NCBI GenBank assembly: GCA_965115885.1
Contig: OZ220479.1
Span: 930,001 to 994,000, forward strand
Reading direction: 5' to 3'
DNA length: 64,000 nucleotides
Source: BD2-11 sp965115885
Lineage (GTDB): Bacteria > Gemmatimonadota > Gemmatimonadetes > Longimicrobiales > Gaopeijiaceae
A program made the position numbers and the translations under genes. The notes below the pieces were generated by a model. That model saw only the letters and a program-made list of their open reading frames with translations, did no database searches and had not been told where the DNA came from. Below, one piece after another: positions 27,550 through 37,298 of the stretch (position 1 is its first letter; each line of letters starts with the position of its first letter).

Positions 27550-30381
27550 TCATCGTTCTTCCATCCACACGTCCTCCAGCACGGCGACCAGCCGGGAGAA
27601 CTCCTCGCCGTTCACGGTCAGCGTCACCCGGTACGCCCCCGGCTTCGCCACCGGCGCCCGCGGTTCGCCGAACCCTCCGCCCGTCGCCGCGTCCTCCGGA
27701 ACGTTCCCCAGAAGGTCCCACCGCACCCGGTTGATTCCCTCGCGGCCGGTGGCCTCCAGATCGCGAAACACCTCGCCGGTGACGGGGTCGGCGATCGTCA
27801 GGCTCACGTGGTCGTCGTCGATCTCGTCGGAGAGGCGGTAGTGGATCGCCGTTCCCGGCATGGCGTTGTCGCCGCGCAGCACCTTGTCGCCCGTCACCGA
27901 GCGCGAACGCGTCCGGTTCTGCCTCCAGGCCACGGCCTCCCGGGGCTCGAACAGGAACGCGTCCCGCTCCAGCGCCTCCGGGGTCAGTTGCTGGAGGGGC
28001 GTGACGTCGTCCATCACCATCACGCCCCGCCCGTGCGTGGCCAGCACCAAGTCGTTGTCCCGCGGATGCACCACCACGTCGTCGACGCGCACCACCGGGA
28101 GCCCGGTCATGAACCGGTGCCATCTTCCGCCCTCGTCGAGCGAGACGAAGAATCCGAACTCGCTGCCGACGTACAGGAGGTTGCGGGCGCGCGGGTCCTG
28201 ACGCACCGTGTTGACGTTGCCGTATTCCGGCAGGTTCGACGCGACGTCCTCCCAGCTCGCCCCGTAGTCGCGCGTCGCGTAGACGTAGGGTCGCAGATCG
28301 CCGCTCTTGTGGCCGTCCAACGAGGCGTAGGCCGTGCCCGCGTCGAAATGCGAAGCCTCGATCCGCGAAACGTAGTAGCCCCGGGTTCCCCCGGGGACGT
28401 TCTCTCCCACCTCTCTCCAGCTGGCGCCGCCGTCCCGGCTCACTTGGATGTTGCCGTCGTCGGTTCCTACCCAGAGGAGGCCCGGCACCAGCGGCGATTC
28501 GGCGAGCGACACGGCCGCACCCCACGATCTCACGCCGTCGTTGCGCGAGAGGATGCACTCCCGGCCCCGGTCCATCCGATTGCAGCGGGGCAGAACGTTG
28601 GCTTGGCCCATGACCTCGATCGCGTCCCGGTCCATGTTCTTCGATAGATCCGGGCTCGTTCTCCAGGTCTCGCCCCGGTCCATCGAGGTGAAGAACCGGT
28701 TTCCGCCGGCGTGCACCACCTCCGGGTTGTGGGGAGAGAGAATGAAGGGCGTGTTCCAGTTCCAGCGGATCTCGGTGCCGCGCTCGACCATGGGCACGAC
28801 GTTCGACGAAGGGTCGTTCCCGCTCGGCGCCCGCGGCCGGATGCCGACCTGCTCGCCGGTCGCGAGGCTCAGGCGTCGGATGTTGCCGTTCTGGGACTCG
28901 GAGTAGACGACCGTGTGATCGGTGGGATCGACGGCGGTGTAGAAGCCGTCCCCGCCCCCGACCCGGTACCAGTCCTCGGAGAGGATCTCGCCGGTCCGGA
29001 CCGCGCTCGGGCCGCACCAGCTGCCGTTGTCCTGGAGTCCTGTGCACACGAAGTACGGACGCCGCATGTCCACGGAGGCGTGGTAGGATTGACCCACCGA
29101 CCAGCGTCGGAGCGACTCCCACGTCTCGCCCTGGTCGTAGCTGACGTCCACCGAACCGTCGTTGCCCGCGATCAGGTGGTCGCTGTCCCCGGGGTCGATC
29201 CAGAACGCGTGCTGGTCCACATGACCGTATCCGTCCAGCGCCTCGAAGGTGCGGGCTCCGTCGCGCGATTTGTGGATGCGCTGATCGACGACGTAGACGA
29301 TGTCGGGATCGGCCGGGTCGACCCGGATCTGGCTGAAGTACATCGGGCGTCCGTTCTCGTTCGAGCGGAATTCCCAACTCGCCCCCCTGTCGCTCGAGCG
29401 CCAGATGCCGTTGTACTGGGGGTCGGGAGGCAGCGCGCCCTCGTCGGCCAAGCGCTCCCACTCGGCTCGTTCCTCGTCCGTCAGGGGCTCTTCCTCGTCC
29501 GCCGCGACCTCGATCTGGGCGTAGACGACGCCGGGATCGGCGAGGGTCGTCGCCAGCGCGACGCGTCCCATGGTGCCGCGCGGAAGGCCGTTGCCGCGCA
29601 GGCGGGTCCAGCTCTCGCCTCCGTCGTCCGAGCGCCAGATGCCGCTTCCGGGTCCTCCGCCCACGAAGCAGCACGCCGTGCGGCGCCGCTGGTAGGTGGC
29701 CGCGAAGAGCGTGTTGGGGTTCGACGGGTCGAGGACCAGGTCTGTGGCGCCGGTGTCCTCGTCGACGGCGAGCACGTGGTTCCAGGATCTCCCCCCGTCC
29801 GCGGTCTTGAAGACGCCGCGTTCCGGATTGGGGCCGAAGAGGTGGCCGACCGCCGCGACCCAGGCCACGTCCGCGTCGTCGGGATGCGCGACGACGCGCG
29901 CGACGGTCTGCGTCTCGCGCAGCCCCGTGTGGACGAAGGTCGCGCCGCCGTCCACGGACTTGTAGACGCCGTCTCCGAACGAAGAGCTTTGCCGGTTGTT
30001 GGCTTCGCCCGTCCCGATCCAGACGACGTCCGGGTTCGAGGGCGCGATCGCGATCGCGCCGATCGAGTGGGTGCCGTAGTCGTCGAAGACCGGTGCGAAG
30101 GTGGTCCCGTTGTTGGTCGTCTTCCACAGCCCGCCGGTCGCGAAGCCCACGAAGTAGATGCGCGTGTCGGTGGGGTGCACGGCGATGTCGTCGACCCGTC
30201 CTCCCTGTCCGAACGGCCCGATGGAGCGCCACGAGAAGGGGCGCAGCGACGGATGGTCGGAGGCGTTGACGGGAGGGTCGGCGTACTGGGCCGACGCGGC
30301 GCCCGGAAGCGGGACGAGGAACGCGAGCAGGGCGAGGCGAGCGGCCGACGAGCGGAGGGGAACGAATCGGGGTTCGGACAT
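27550..30381 (-). CDS. Secreted VPS10/BNR-repeat beta-propeller protein
   Basis: A 943-residue exported protein with signal ALLAFLVPLPGAASA. At least eight Asp-box (BNR) motifs of the form S/T-x-D-x-G-x-x-W/F occur, e.g. SVDGGATF, TADGGRSW, SDDGGESW, SSDRGASW, SYDQGETW, SMDRGETW, SRDGGASW and TRDYGASW. This fits a double propeller of the sortilin/VPS10 and glycosyl-hydrolase-like type. A C-terminal beta-sandwich (GINRVRWDLLGN, KPGAYRVTLTVNG) may be a secretion or sorting module. No catalytic residues of sialidases can be assigned. ATG 30381 fits the signal peptide. Confidence 0.88.
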   Translation of the reverse strand: MSEPRFVPLRSSAARLALLAFLVPLPGAASAQYADPPVNASDHPSLRPFSWRSIGPFGQGGRVDDIAVHPTDTRIYFVGFATGGLWKTTNNGTTFAPVFDDYGTHSIGAIAIAPSNPDVVWIGTGEANNRQSSSFGDGVYKSVDGGATFVHTGLRETQTVARVVAHPDDADVAWVAAVGHLFGPNPERGVFKTADGGRSWNHVLAVDEDTGATDLVLDPSNPNTLFAATYQRRRTACCFVGGGPGSGIWRSDDGGESWTRLRGNGLPRGTMGRVALATTLADPGVVYAQIEVAADEEEPLTDEERAEWERLADEGALPPDPQYNGIWRSSDRGASWEFRSNENGRPMYFSQIRVDPADPDIVYVVDQRIHKSRDGARTFEALDGYGHVDQHAFWIDPGDSDHLIAGNDGSVDVSYDQGETWESLRRWSVGQSYHASVDMRRPYFVCTGLQDNGSWCGPSAVRTGEILSEDWYRVGGGDGFYTAVDPTDHTVVYSESQNGNIRRLSLATGEQVGIRPRAPSGNDPSSNVVPMVERGTEIRWNWNTPFILSPHNPEVVHAGGNRFFTSMDRGETWRTSPDLSKNMDRDAIEVMGQANVLPRCNRMDRGRECILSRNDGVRSWGAAVSLAESPLVPGLLWVGTDDGNIQVSRDGGASWREVGENVPGGTRGYYVSRIEASHFDAGTAYASLDGHKSGDLRPYVYATRDYGASWEDVASNLPEYGNVNTVRQDPRARNLLYVGSEFGFFVSLDEGGRWHRFMTGLPVVRVDDVVVHPRDNDLVLATHGRGVMVMDDVTPLQQLTPEALERDAFLFEPREAVAWRQNRTRSRSVTGDKVLRGDNAMPGTAIHYRLSDEIDDDHVSLTIADPVTGEVFRDLEATGREGINRVRWDLLGNVPEDAATGGGFGEPRAPVAKPGAYRVTLTVNGEEFSRLVAVLEDVWMEER

Positions 30382-30587
30382 GACGGCCTCGTGCGACGAT
30401 GGAGGGAACGGCGGTGGGACGCGTTCCGGTCTCCGGATTTCAGGGCTGCGGGAGCCGTTCCGGCCGAATCGGGTTGGAGACCGGGCTGGTTTCGGCGTTT
30501 TCGTTCGTGAAGCGGTCCGCGCCCCGGAGAGTTCGGAAGTCTCCGGCAACCGAATGGTCCCGCAGCTGCCGCGACATGCAGACGAGG

Positions 30588-32552
30588 TCATCTCCCGCAT
30601 TCGATCCTCACCGTGAACGTCCGCGCCCTGGTTGCGACGACCTCCGTCTCCGGGACGATGTCGGACGGAGCGGTTTCGTACGCGATTCCTTCGGCGTCGA
30701 GGAACGCGCGGGCGGTGCCGGCGCTCACCGCGAAATTGACGTTCTGCGCGACCGACGGATCGAGCGCCGCCGTCGCCACGCCGACCACGCGGCCCGCGCC
30801 GTCCAGTACGGGTCCGCCGCTGTTGCCGGGGTTGAGCGCCGCCGTCATCTGGAAGAGCCGGCGATCGTTGTCGGGGCCCGCGAGACGACTGACGACGCCC
30901 GTCGTGACGGCGAGGTCGGAGGCGTCGAAGATCCTTTGGAGAGGAAAGCCGACGACGACGAGGTCCGTGCCCGGCCGCACTCCGCGCCCCTGCCGAAACG
31001 GCGCGGGCGGAGCGGTCGCGTCGACCTTGAGAAGCGCGAGATCGCTCGCGTCGTCCCGGGCGACGATGCGAGCGGCGCCGCCCGGGAGGACGCGCACCTC
31101 TCGGCACCGCTCGATCACGTGCGCGTTCGTGAGGACGTGCCCGGAGCGGCTGACGTGGAATCCGGACCCGGCGGGCGTGGACGCGTCGTACCTGCCGAAA
31201 GTCGCGAGGGCGATTCGATAGTCTCCCGCGGTCCCGCCCCCGTAGTCGTCCACCACGACCAGATACCAGCCCGATTCGGGCAATGCGGCCTCCACCCGCG
31301 AGTCGAGGCCTCCTCCTCCGTCGTAGCCGATCGGCGCGTCGAAGTCGACGTCGGAGCCCGACAGGAGGGTCACGGTGGGATCGAACGTCGTGGACGCCAC
31401 GTCGACGACGGCCGCTTCTCCGCGCTCCCCTTCGAAGGCCCACAGCCCTCCCTCGGACAGATCGCCGACCGCGGAAGCGCTCGGAAGCAACTCGGCGACG
31501 CGGTCCGCAACGATCTCGTACCTTCCGCCGCCTTCGTCGAAGTCGTGCACGCGCACTTGGTATCGGCCCGGCGCTTCGAGTCGTTCGACCAGCAGGGCAC
31601 CGAGACCCGGCCCCGAATCGTCGTCCGTTCCGAGCCACGCTCCGGTCGGCGAATACAGATCGACGACCGGATCCATCTCGCTCGAGGTCGCCCCGACGAC
31701 CACCACGTCGCGCGCGGAACCGTCGAACGTCCACAGGCCGACGTCGTATCCGCCGGGGTCGATCGTTCCGACGGAGTTCGATCCCATTCGAATTCGGTCG
31801 ATGGATTGATCTCGCACGGCGATCGCGTAGTCGCCTCCCTCCGGTTCTCCGAAGTCCGCCTCCCTGACCCTGACCCGGAAGCGCCCGGACGCCTCCAATG
31901 TCGTCACGAGCTCCGAGTCGAGTCCCAGCCCCCCGTCGTCGTCCCGGGCGATCAATTCGCCGCTGGGCGAAAACAACTCGACCAGCACGTCGAAGTCGTC
32001 GGACTTGGCGGAAATCCCGATCGTCCGGCCCGCCGTTCCTCGAACGGTCCAGATCTCGGCGAAATTGTCCGCGCCCGTGCCGATTCGCCCGCCTCGCGGC
32101 TCGCCGTAGGCCAGGGCGCGGTCCCGGCGGGGCGAAGGGTCGCCGCCGTGCCGAGGGCAATGGAGCGCGATCGCCTTGGCGCCTCGGCCGGCGCCGATCA
32201 GGTTGGCGAGGACGGCGGCATCGTACGCCGGGTCGCTCGGCGGCGGCAGCTGGACGGGGTTCCGGGGGTCCTCCGACATGAACTGGAGGTAGACGGCGTT
32301 GGCGCCGAGTTCGCCGGCTTCCTCGCGCAGACCGTCTAGCAGATCGCCTTCGTCGGCGAAGTTCCTGCTTCCGTGGGCGGAGAGGAGCGCGACCGGATCG
32401 CAGTCCCAAGGGACGTGGCCGCCGAAGAGGAAGAAGGCGACTTCCCGCGGCGGGACCGGATGGGCGGACCGGTCCGCCAGAACCGCGTGCGACACGCTGA
32501 CGCAGGCGGATAGCGGCGTCAGGACGAGCGCCGCTGCCGTGGCTCTCTTCAT
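30588..32552 (-). CDS. Secreted HtrA-like serine protease with PPC-type repeats
   Basis: A 654-residue protein with signal/lipobox AAALVLTPLSAC. Three tandem beta-sandwich repeats of the pre-peptidase C-terminal type occupy roughly residues 155-445; each has a segment like DVLVELFSPSGELIARDDDG or DPVVDLYSPTGAWLGTDDD. The trypsin-like domain is C-terminal with a complete triad: H478 in LTNAHVIE, D504 in SDLALLKVD and S578 in NPGNSGGPV. There is no PDZ domain. The repeats precede the protease, the reverse of the usual order for these modules. Probably an envelope or extracellular protease. Confidence 0.88.
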   Translation of the reverse strand: MKRATAAALVLTPLSACVSVSHAVLADRSAHPVPPREVAFFLFGGHVPWDCDPVALLSAHGSRNFADEGDLLDGLREEAGELGANAVYLQFMSEDPRNPVQLPPPSDPAYDAAVLANLIGAGRGAKAIALHCPRHGGDPSPRRDRALAYGEPRGGRIGTGADNFAEIWTVRGTAGRTIGISAKSDDFDVLVELFSPSGELIARDDDGGLGLDSELVTTLEASGRFRVRVREADFGEPEGGDYAIAVRDQSIDRIRMGSNSVGTIDPGGYDVGLWTFDGSARDVVVVGATSSEMDPVVDLYSPTGAWLGTDDDSGPGLGALLVERLEAPGRYQVRVHDFDEGGGRYEIVADRVAELLPSASAVGDLSEGGLWAFEGERGEAAVVDVASTTFDPTVTLLSGSDVDFDAPIGYDGGGGLDSRVEAALPESGWYLVVVDDYGGGTAGDYRIALATFGRYDASTPAGSGFHVSRSGHVLTNAHVIERCREVRVLPGGAARIVARDDASDLALLKVDATAPPAPFRQGRGVRPGTDLVVVGFPLQRIFDASDLAVTTGVVSRLAGPDNDRRLFQMTAALNPGNSGGPVLDGAGRVVGVATAALDPSVAQNVNFAVSAGTARAFLDAEGIAYETAPSDIVPETEVVATRARTFTVRIECGR

Positions 32553-32691
32553 GGAGACCCGTTTCTTCCTATGGCGAGTCCGGCCGACGCTCTTCGACCG
32601 GGATCGTCCGGCGAGGGGCAATCTCGCACGGGCGGAGCCGCGGCGACAGCGCCCGGCGGCGGGGAAGGGCGGGGGGGGCGCGGGCTTCCGA

Positions 32692-34293
32692 CTATCCCGC
32701 CGGATCCGGCGCCCGCTCCCGGTGGAAGTCCGTGACCGCCTGATACGCCGCGAGGACGGCGAGCAGCCGTTCCTCGCCGAAGGGAGGCGCCCCGAGCGTG
32801 GCCCCGCGCGGCACCCGCGCCCCGGTGGTCTCGTCGGTGTCGAATCCGATGGGCGCGCACGCCAGCGGCAACCCCGCGCCGTCGAACGCGCCGCCGGAAT
32901 CCGTGACCACCACGTCGCACTGGTTGAAGAGTTGGGCGACCATGCGGTGGCGCAGGAGGTTGCGCGCCTGTTGGACCTTCACGTAGGTGTCGGCGCTCTG
33001 GAGCATGCCGTTGAGGAAGCGCGGCAGGCGGTCCGCGAAGTTGCGCACGTCTTCGCGCAGATGCTCGACGAAGAACGCCGTCGGATCGCCGTGGGAGCCG
33101 CCCAAGGGCGGCGAGGTCAGGGTCTCCCAGTCTTCCGGGAGGGTCACGTCTGGAACGACGGTCACCGCCGGATTGCGCTCGAGTTCGGCGAGGAATTCGC
33201 GCCGGAGCCGGTTCGCCGGTTCGCGGTCCCCCTCGAGATACCCGGGCCAGACGCCGACCCGGGTGGGCCAGCGCACGCGGGGGCGGTCGCCCCCGTACGG
33301 AGTCGCCGCGCGCACGTAGTCGGGGGGGTTCGGGAGGCCCAGCGTGCGGGGATCGTTCGGATCCGGTTGCGCGCACACTTGGAGCAGGACGGCCGCGTCC
33401 ATGGCGTCGCGCGCCATCACGCCCACGTGGTCGCGGGTGTAGCTCAGCGGGATGACCCCGTGCAGGGAAACGCGTCCGAAGGTGGGTTTGACCGCGGTCA
33501 GCCCCTGCGCGTTGGAAGGACCGACGACCGAACCGCCGGTCTGCGTCCCCAGCCCCGCCACCGCGAGCCGGGCCGCCACGGCCGTGGCGGTGCCCGACGA
33601 GGACCCCCCCGGACTGTAGCGCGCGTCGTCCGGCGTCCAGGCGTTGCGCGTCGTCGGCGTGGTGGTTCCGTACGCGCGCGCCCTGCCTCCCGCCAAGTTG
33701 CCCATCTGCGCCTTGCCCACCACCAGCCCGCCCGCTCGGCGCATCAGCGAGACGGCGGCGGCGTCGAAATCCGGCCGGAAGCCCGCGAACACCAGCGACC
33801 CGCCCTCGGTGAGCAGATCCGCCGTATAGAAATTGTCCTTGGGCGCGAGGCACATGCCTCGGAGCGGGGCGCGCCGCTCGTCGGCGGGCGTCCGGGCCAG
33901 CTGCGCGAGCAACGTTTCGCGCGAGGGGCGGTCGGCGTAGGCCCGAACGGCTCCGTCGAAGGCCTCGATGCGGTCGACGTAGGCCTCGACCAGTTCCCGT
34001 GGGTCGAGGGCGCCCGTGCGGATCAGGGTCATCGACTCCGACATCGTGAGCCGCGTGGGGTCGTCGACCTCCTGAATCCGCGTCTTCGCCCGGAACGCTT
34101 CCGGAGCCACCTCGGGGCCGCGGGGGCTGGCTGCGGCCGGTGCGCGCGCGAACAGGGTGCCGGCGGCCGTCGCCGAGGAGATCCAGGCCATCCGCTCCAG
34201 GAACCACCGGCGCGAGATCCGCTCGTCCTGAGGCTCGGGAGCCTCGCCGCCCGCCCCCGCCGCGCGGATGCCCCCGTACCCGCGCCCGCTCAC
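32692..34293 (-). CDS. Tat-exported amidase-signature enzyme
   Basis: A 533-residue amidase of the Ser-cisSer-Lys family. The catalytic Lys is in LAPKDNF, the Gly/Ser loop is YSPGGSSSGTATAVA and the nucleophile region is GTQTGGSVVGPSNAQG. The N-terminus carries a twin-arginine-like motif (SRRWFLERMAW) followed by a hydrophobic stretch, so the enzyme probably works outside the cytoplasm. The GTG start at 34293 overlaps the stop of the small upstream gene (GTGA), with GGAGGAGG upstream. The substrate amide is unknown. Confidence 0.92.
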   Translation of the reverse strand: MSGRGYGGIRAAGAGGEAPEPQDERISRRWFLERMAWISSATAAGTLFARAPAAASPRGPEVAPEAFRAKTRIQEVDDPTRLTMSESMTLIRTGALDPRELVEAYVDRIEAFDGAVRAYADRPSRETLLAQLARTPADERRAPLRGMCLAPKDNFYTADLLTEGGSLVFAGFRPDFDAAAVSLMRRAGGLVVGKAQMGNLAGGRARAYGTTTPTTRNAWTPDDARYSPGGSSSGTATAVAARLAVAGLGTQTGGSVVGPSNAQGLTAVKPTFGRVSLHGVIPLSYTRDHVGVMARDAMDAAVLLQVCAQPDPNDPRTLGLPNPPDYVRAATPYGGDRPRVRWPTRVGVWPGYLEGDREPANRLRREFLAELERNPAVTVVPDVTLPEDWETLTSPPLGGSHGDPTAFFVEHLREDVRNFADRLPRFLNGMLQSADTYVKVQQARNLLRHRMVAQLFNQCDVVVTDSGGAFDGAGLPLACAPIGFDTDETTGARVPRGATLGAPPFGEERLLAVLAAYQAVTDFHRERAPDPAG

Positions 34294-34562
34294 GACCCGT
34301 CCTCCTCCGTCCACGCCGCGAAGGGCGCCGGAAAGGCCATCGGCAGATTGTGCTGGGGATCGATGCGGAAGTCGGCGGCCTCGGCGTCCTGGCGAAGAAT
34401 CGAGCGGGCGTGGGCGAGTAGCCGCTCCCGGTCCATGGGCGCGTCCTCGTCCGATTCCGGAAGCACGGAGACGTCGATTCCGAGAAGCCGGTAGCGCGTC
34501 AGAACGTAGGCGTCGAGCTCCTCGTCCGAGGGCTCGGGCGGCGTCTGGGGTCTCGGGCGCAT
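34290..34562 (-). CDS. Small acidic partner protein of the amidase (90 aa)
   Basis: A 90-residue acidic protein, recognised only by position and codon pattern. It reads PEPSDEELDAYVLTRYRLLG, then DRERLLAHARSILRQDAEA, and ends PMAFPAPFAAWTEEDGS. ATG 34562 has AGGAGGAG four bases upstream. Its stop overlaps the amidase start, so the two are almost certainly translated together. It has no signal peptide although the amidase has one. By analogy with AtzG beside AtzE it might be an assembly or maturation subunit, but no homology to AtzG is evident. Confidence 0.7.
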   Translation of the reverse strand: MRPRPQTPPEPSDEELDAYVLTRYRLLGIDVSVLPESDEDAPMDRERLLAHARSILRQDAEAADFRIDPQHNLPMAFPAPFAAWTEEDGS

Positions 34563-34904
34563 CTCTCCTCCTGTCGTCCGATCGCGTGGTCGTTCGTCGC
34601 CGAGTTCGCGGCGCCGTGCATCGCTTCGGGCTCCGGATCGATCGTCGTCGCCGCGCCGGCTCCGGAAGCCGCCTGCCGACAGGGCCGTTGCAACGGGCTC
34701 GCCTCCACGCGGCGGCCGAGGGTGCGGGAAGTCGCGTTCGCGAGCGTCCTCCGGCGGAATCTCGACGTTGACACGTCGCCGTGCGGACGAATACCTTGCG
34801 TCCCGCAATGAACGAAGTAGCGTGCGCGAAGCGCGCCCGCTAGGGTTCCGCCTGTCCGGGCGCCTGCGATCCCGGTCGAATCCCGACTCCAAGGAGGGTC
34901 TCCG
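34563..34904. other. Divergent promoter region
   Basis: A 342-base gap between the divergent amidase and exbB operons. No open frame with family similarity is present. It should carry both promoters, but I cannot place a convincing -35/-10 pair. Confidence 0.4.
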
Positions 34905-35615
34905 GTGGCCAACGATCAATTCGGACTCCTGACCCTGTTCGCCGACGGCGGGTTCATGATGTATCCGCTGGTTATGTGTTCTCTCATCGCGCTCGGCGTG
35001 ATGATCGCCAAGTTCTGGACCCTGTGGGTCGCCCACAAGGACACCGGGAAGGTCCTGGCGGAAGTCGACGAGCTGGCCCGGGCCGGAGACATCGACGGCG
35101 CGATCGAGGCGGCGAGCTCCAAGCGCGGGCCGGCGTCGGCCATCCTCATGGCCGGGCTTCGGCGCATCAAGGGGCGCGAGGTCGGAGAGGGCGAGATCGA
35201 GCAGGCCATCGGCACCGTCGGAACCATCGAGCTCGGTTTTCTGGAGCGCGGGCTGGTGGTGCTCGCGACCATCGCCAACGTGGCTCCCCTCATGGGTTTC
35301 CTGGGCACGGTGGCGGGCATGATCCTCGCCTTCGCCTCGATCGAGGCCGCCGGCAGCGTGGATCCCGCGCTGGTGGCGGGCGGAATCAAGGTGGCGCTTC
35401 TCACGACCGCGTCCGGGCTCGCGATTGCGATCCCGGTCAACATCGGATACAACTTCTTCGTGACGCGAATCGACAAGCTGATCGTGGACATGGAGCAGGG
35501 CACGCAAGCGATCCTGAACGTCACTTGGGATCTGGAGAGCGCGGGACAGCTGACCGTGGTCGCCAGGGACCCGATCACCGCGCTCTCCCCGTCCGCGCCG
35601 AGCCTGCCCGCCTGA
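34905..35615 (+). CDS. exbB: MotA/TolQ/ExbB proton channel protein
   Basis: A 236-residue inner-membrane protein, the proton-channel component powering TonB. Three helices are visible: an N-terminal one (FMMYPLVMCSLIALGVMIAK) and a pair including NVAPLMGFLGTVAGMILAF and KVALLTTASGLAIAIPVNI. The cytoplasmic loop between is charged. Start GTG 34905 follows AAGGAGGG. First gene of a run with two exbD genes and tonB, all in the same direction. Confidence 0.94.
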   Translation: MANDQFGLLTLFADGGFMMYPLVMCSLIALGVMIAKFWTLWVAHKDTGKVLAEVDELARAGDIDGAIEAASSKRGPASAILMAGLRRIKGREVGEGEIEQAIGTVGTIELGFLERGLVVLATIANVAPLMGFLGTVAGMILAFASIEAAGSVDPALVAGGIKVALLTTASGLAIAIPVNIGYNFFVTRIDKLIVDMEQGTQAILNVTWDLESAGQLTVVARDPITALSPSAPSLPA

Positions 35616-35705
35616 CCGCGGACGCGACGGGGAACGAAACGAGGGATGGACGGGTAGAAGCCCGGGGAAAATCCGCAACAGCCGCATCCGGCGGGAGGAT
35701 CCAGG

Positions 35706-36131
35706 ATGGCCGTACTCAACAACAAGAAATCCAAGGTCAGCGACGAGGTCCCGACCTCGTCGATGGCCGACATCGCCTTTCTGTTGCTCATCTTCTTTCT
35801 GGTGACCACGGTCTTCCCGAAAGACAGCGGGCTCGCGGTGGTGCTTCCCGAGTCGGCCGAAGAGGTCGCGGTGAGTCAGCGCAACATTCTGCACCTTTCG
35901 GTCCTCCCCAACGGGCTGGTGGACGTGAAGAGGGGCGAGAGCACGCAGATCCAGCAGGTGCGCGCCAACGACGTGGAGGCCATCTGGCGTCAGGGGGTGA
36001 CCGAGAATCCCAACCTGATCGCCGCCGTCAAGACCCACCCGAACGCGCCCTACAGGTTCATGGTCGACGTCCTCGACGCCCTGCAGAGCGCCGGGGCGGA
36101 ACGCATTTCCCTGCAATTGCTGGAGAACTAG
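35706..36131 (+). CDS. exbD: ExbD/TolR biopolymer transport protein, copy 1
   Basis: A 141-residue protein with a short cytoplasmic N-terminus, one helix (TSSMADIAFLLLIFFLVTTV) that includes the conserved membrane aspartate, and a periplasmic domain. It is the peptidoglycan-side partner of ExbB. The sequence VFPKDSGLAVVLPESAEEV after the helix differs from the second copy, so the two are not recent duplicates. Only four bases separate its stop from the next exbD start. Confidence 0.94.
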   Translation: MAVLNNKKSKVSDEVPTSSMADIAFLLLIFFLVTTVFPKDSGLAVVLPESAEEVAVSQRNILHLSVLPNGLVDVKRGESTQIQQVRANDVEAIWRQGVTENPNLIAAVKTHPNAPYRFMVDVLDALQSAGAERISLQLLEN

Positions 36132-36134
36132 TCG

Positions 36135-36590
36135 ATGAGCATCAAAAGCGGTGGCGGCGGCTTGGAGCGCAAGTCCAAGACTTCCAACGAGATTCCTTCC
36201 TCGTCCCTGGCGGACATCGCCTTCCTGTTGCTCATCTTCTTCATGGTCACGACGGTGTTCCGCACCAGCAAGGAGCGGCCCATCGAGTGGGCGCAGGCTG
36301 CGGCCAGCGAGAAGATCGACGAGAAGAGGGAGGACATCCTCCACGTGTGGGTCGAGCGCAACGGGGACGTCTGGGTGAACGACCGCAGCGTCACCATGGC
36401 CGCCCTGTCCAACATCGTGGCGCCGCTGTACGCGGCTTCGGACCGGCGTCTGGTGATCTCCTTGCGCGCCGACACCGAGGTGCCCTATCAATTCGTGAAT
36501 CTGGTTCAGGAAGAGTTGCAGGAAGCAAACGTGGTCCGGGTCGTGTTCGCGACCGAATTGGAACGCCGCATGACGAGGGAGAGACGATGA
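36135..36590 (+). CDS. exbD: ExbD/TolR biopolymer transport protein, copy 2
   Basis: A 151-residue second ExbD with the same layout (SSSLADIAFLLLIFFMVTTV) and a more basic periplasmic part ending in EANVVRVVFATELERRMTRE. Paired ExbD genes are common in Bacteroidota- and Gemmatimonadota-like Ton systems and may form a heterodimer (inference). Its TGA overlaps the tonB start (ATGA). Confidence 0.94.
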   Translation: MSIKSGGGGLERKSKTSNEIPSSSLADIAFLLLIFFMVTTVFRTSKERPIEWAQAAASEKIDEKREDILHVWVERNGDVWVNDRSVTMAALSNIVAPLYAASDRRLVISLRADTEVPYQFVNLVQEELQEANVVRVVFATELERRMTRERR

Positions 36591-37273
36591 GCGACGGCGA
36601 TTTCGTGCAGATGCAGGAATCCTTGCCCGCCGAGACGGCGAACGACCGCTTCAAGAAGTCGTTCAACACTTGGTTCTGGGGATCGGTTCTGGCCGCGACC
36701 GTGGTGCACTTCGCGATGTTCATGTTCTGGCCGAGCATGACCGCGGAGGACGTCTCCTTCGACTCCGAGGAGCTCGAGGCGATCAACATCCCGCCCGAGA
36801 TCGAGATTCCTCCTCCGCCCCAGGCGATCAGCCGGCCCGCGACCCCCGTGATCGCGGCGGCCGACATCAGCGAGGACATCACGATCGCGCCGACCACCTT
36901 CGAGGACAATCCGGTCGAGGATCTGCCCCCGCCGCCGGACGAGGAGGCCGCCGACCTCTCGGCGGCGCCCAGCTTCACCCCGATGACCGTCCGTCCCTCC
37001 CTCACCAACGAGCGGGACGTCCAGCGCGCGCTCGAGCGGGAGTATCCCCCGATCCTGCGCGATGCGGGCATCGGCGGAACCGTGCACGTGCACTTCTTCA
37101 TCAACGAGGAAGGGGTGGTCGAGAGAACCTTGGTCCAGCAGACCTCGGGACACACTTCCCTCGACGATGCCGCGTTGCGCGTCGCCAACATCTTCAAGTT
37201 CACCCCGGCGATGAACTTGGACAAGGTGGTTCCGGTGTGGATTTCGTTTCCCATCACCTTCCAGACGCGTTAG
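36587..37273 (+). CDS. tonB: Energy transducer TonB
   Basis: A 228-residue protein. A cytoplasmic tail and one helix (WGSVLAATVVHFAMFMFW) are followed by an acidic, proline-rich periplasmic linker (IPPEIEIPPPPQAI, DLPPPPDEEAADL). The C-terminal TonB domain has YPPILRDAGIGGTVHVHFF and FKFTPAMNLDKVVPVWISFP. It transmits proton-motive force from ExbBD to receptors such as BtuB (22315) and the receptor at 11074. It is the last gene of the operon and is followed by a terminator. Confidence 0.95.
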   Translation: MSDGDFVQMQESLPAETANDRFKKSFNTWFWGSVLAATVVHFAMFMFWPSMTAEDVSFDSEELEAINIPPEIEIPPPPQAISRPATPVIAAADISEDITIAPTTFEDNPVEDLPPPPDEEAADLSAAPSFTPMTVRPSLTNERDVQRALEREYPPILRDAGIGGTVHVHFFINEEGVVERTLVQQTSGHTSLDDAALRVANIFKFTPAMNLDKVVPVWISFPITFQTR

Positions 37274-37298
37274 CCGACGCTTCGGACGGTCCGACCCG

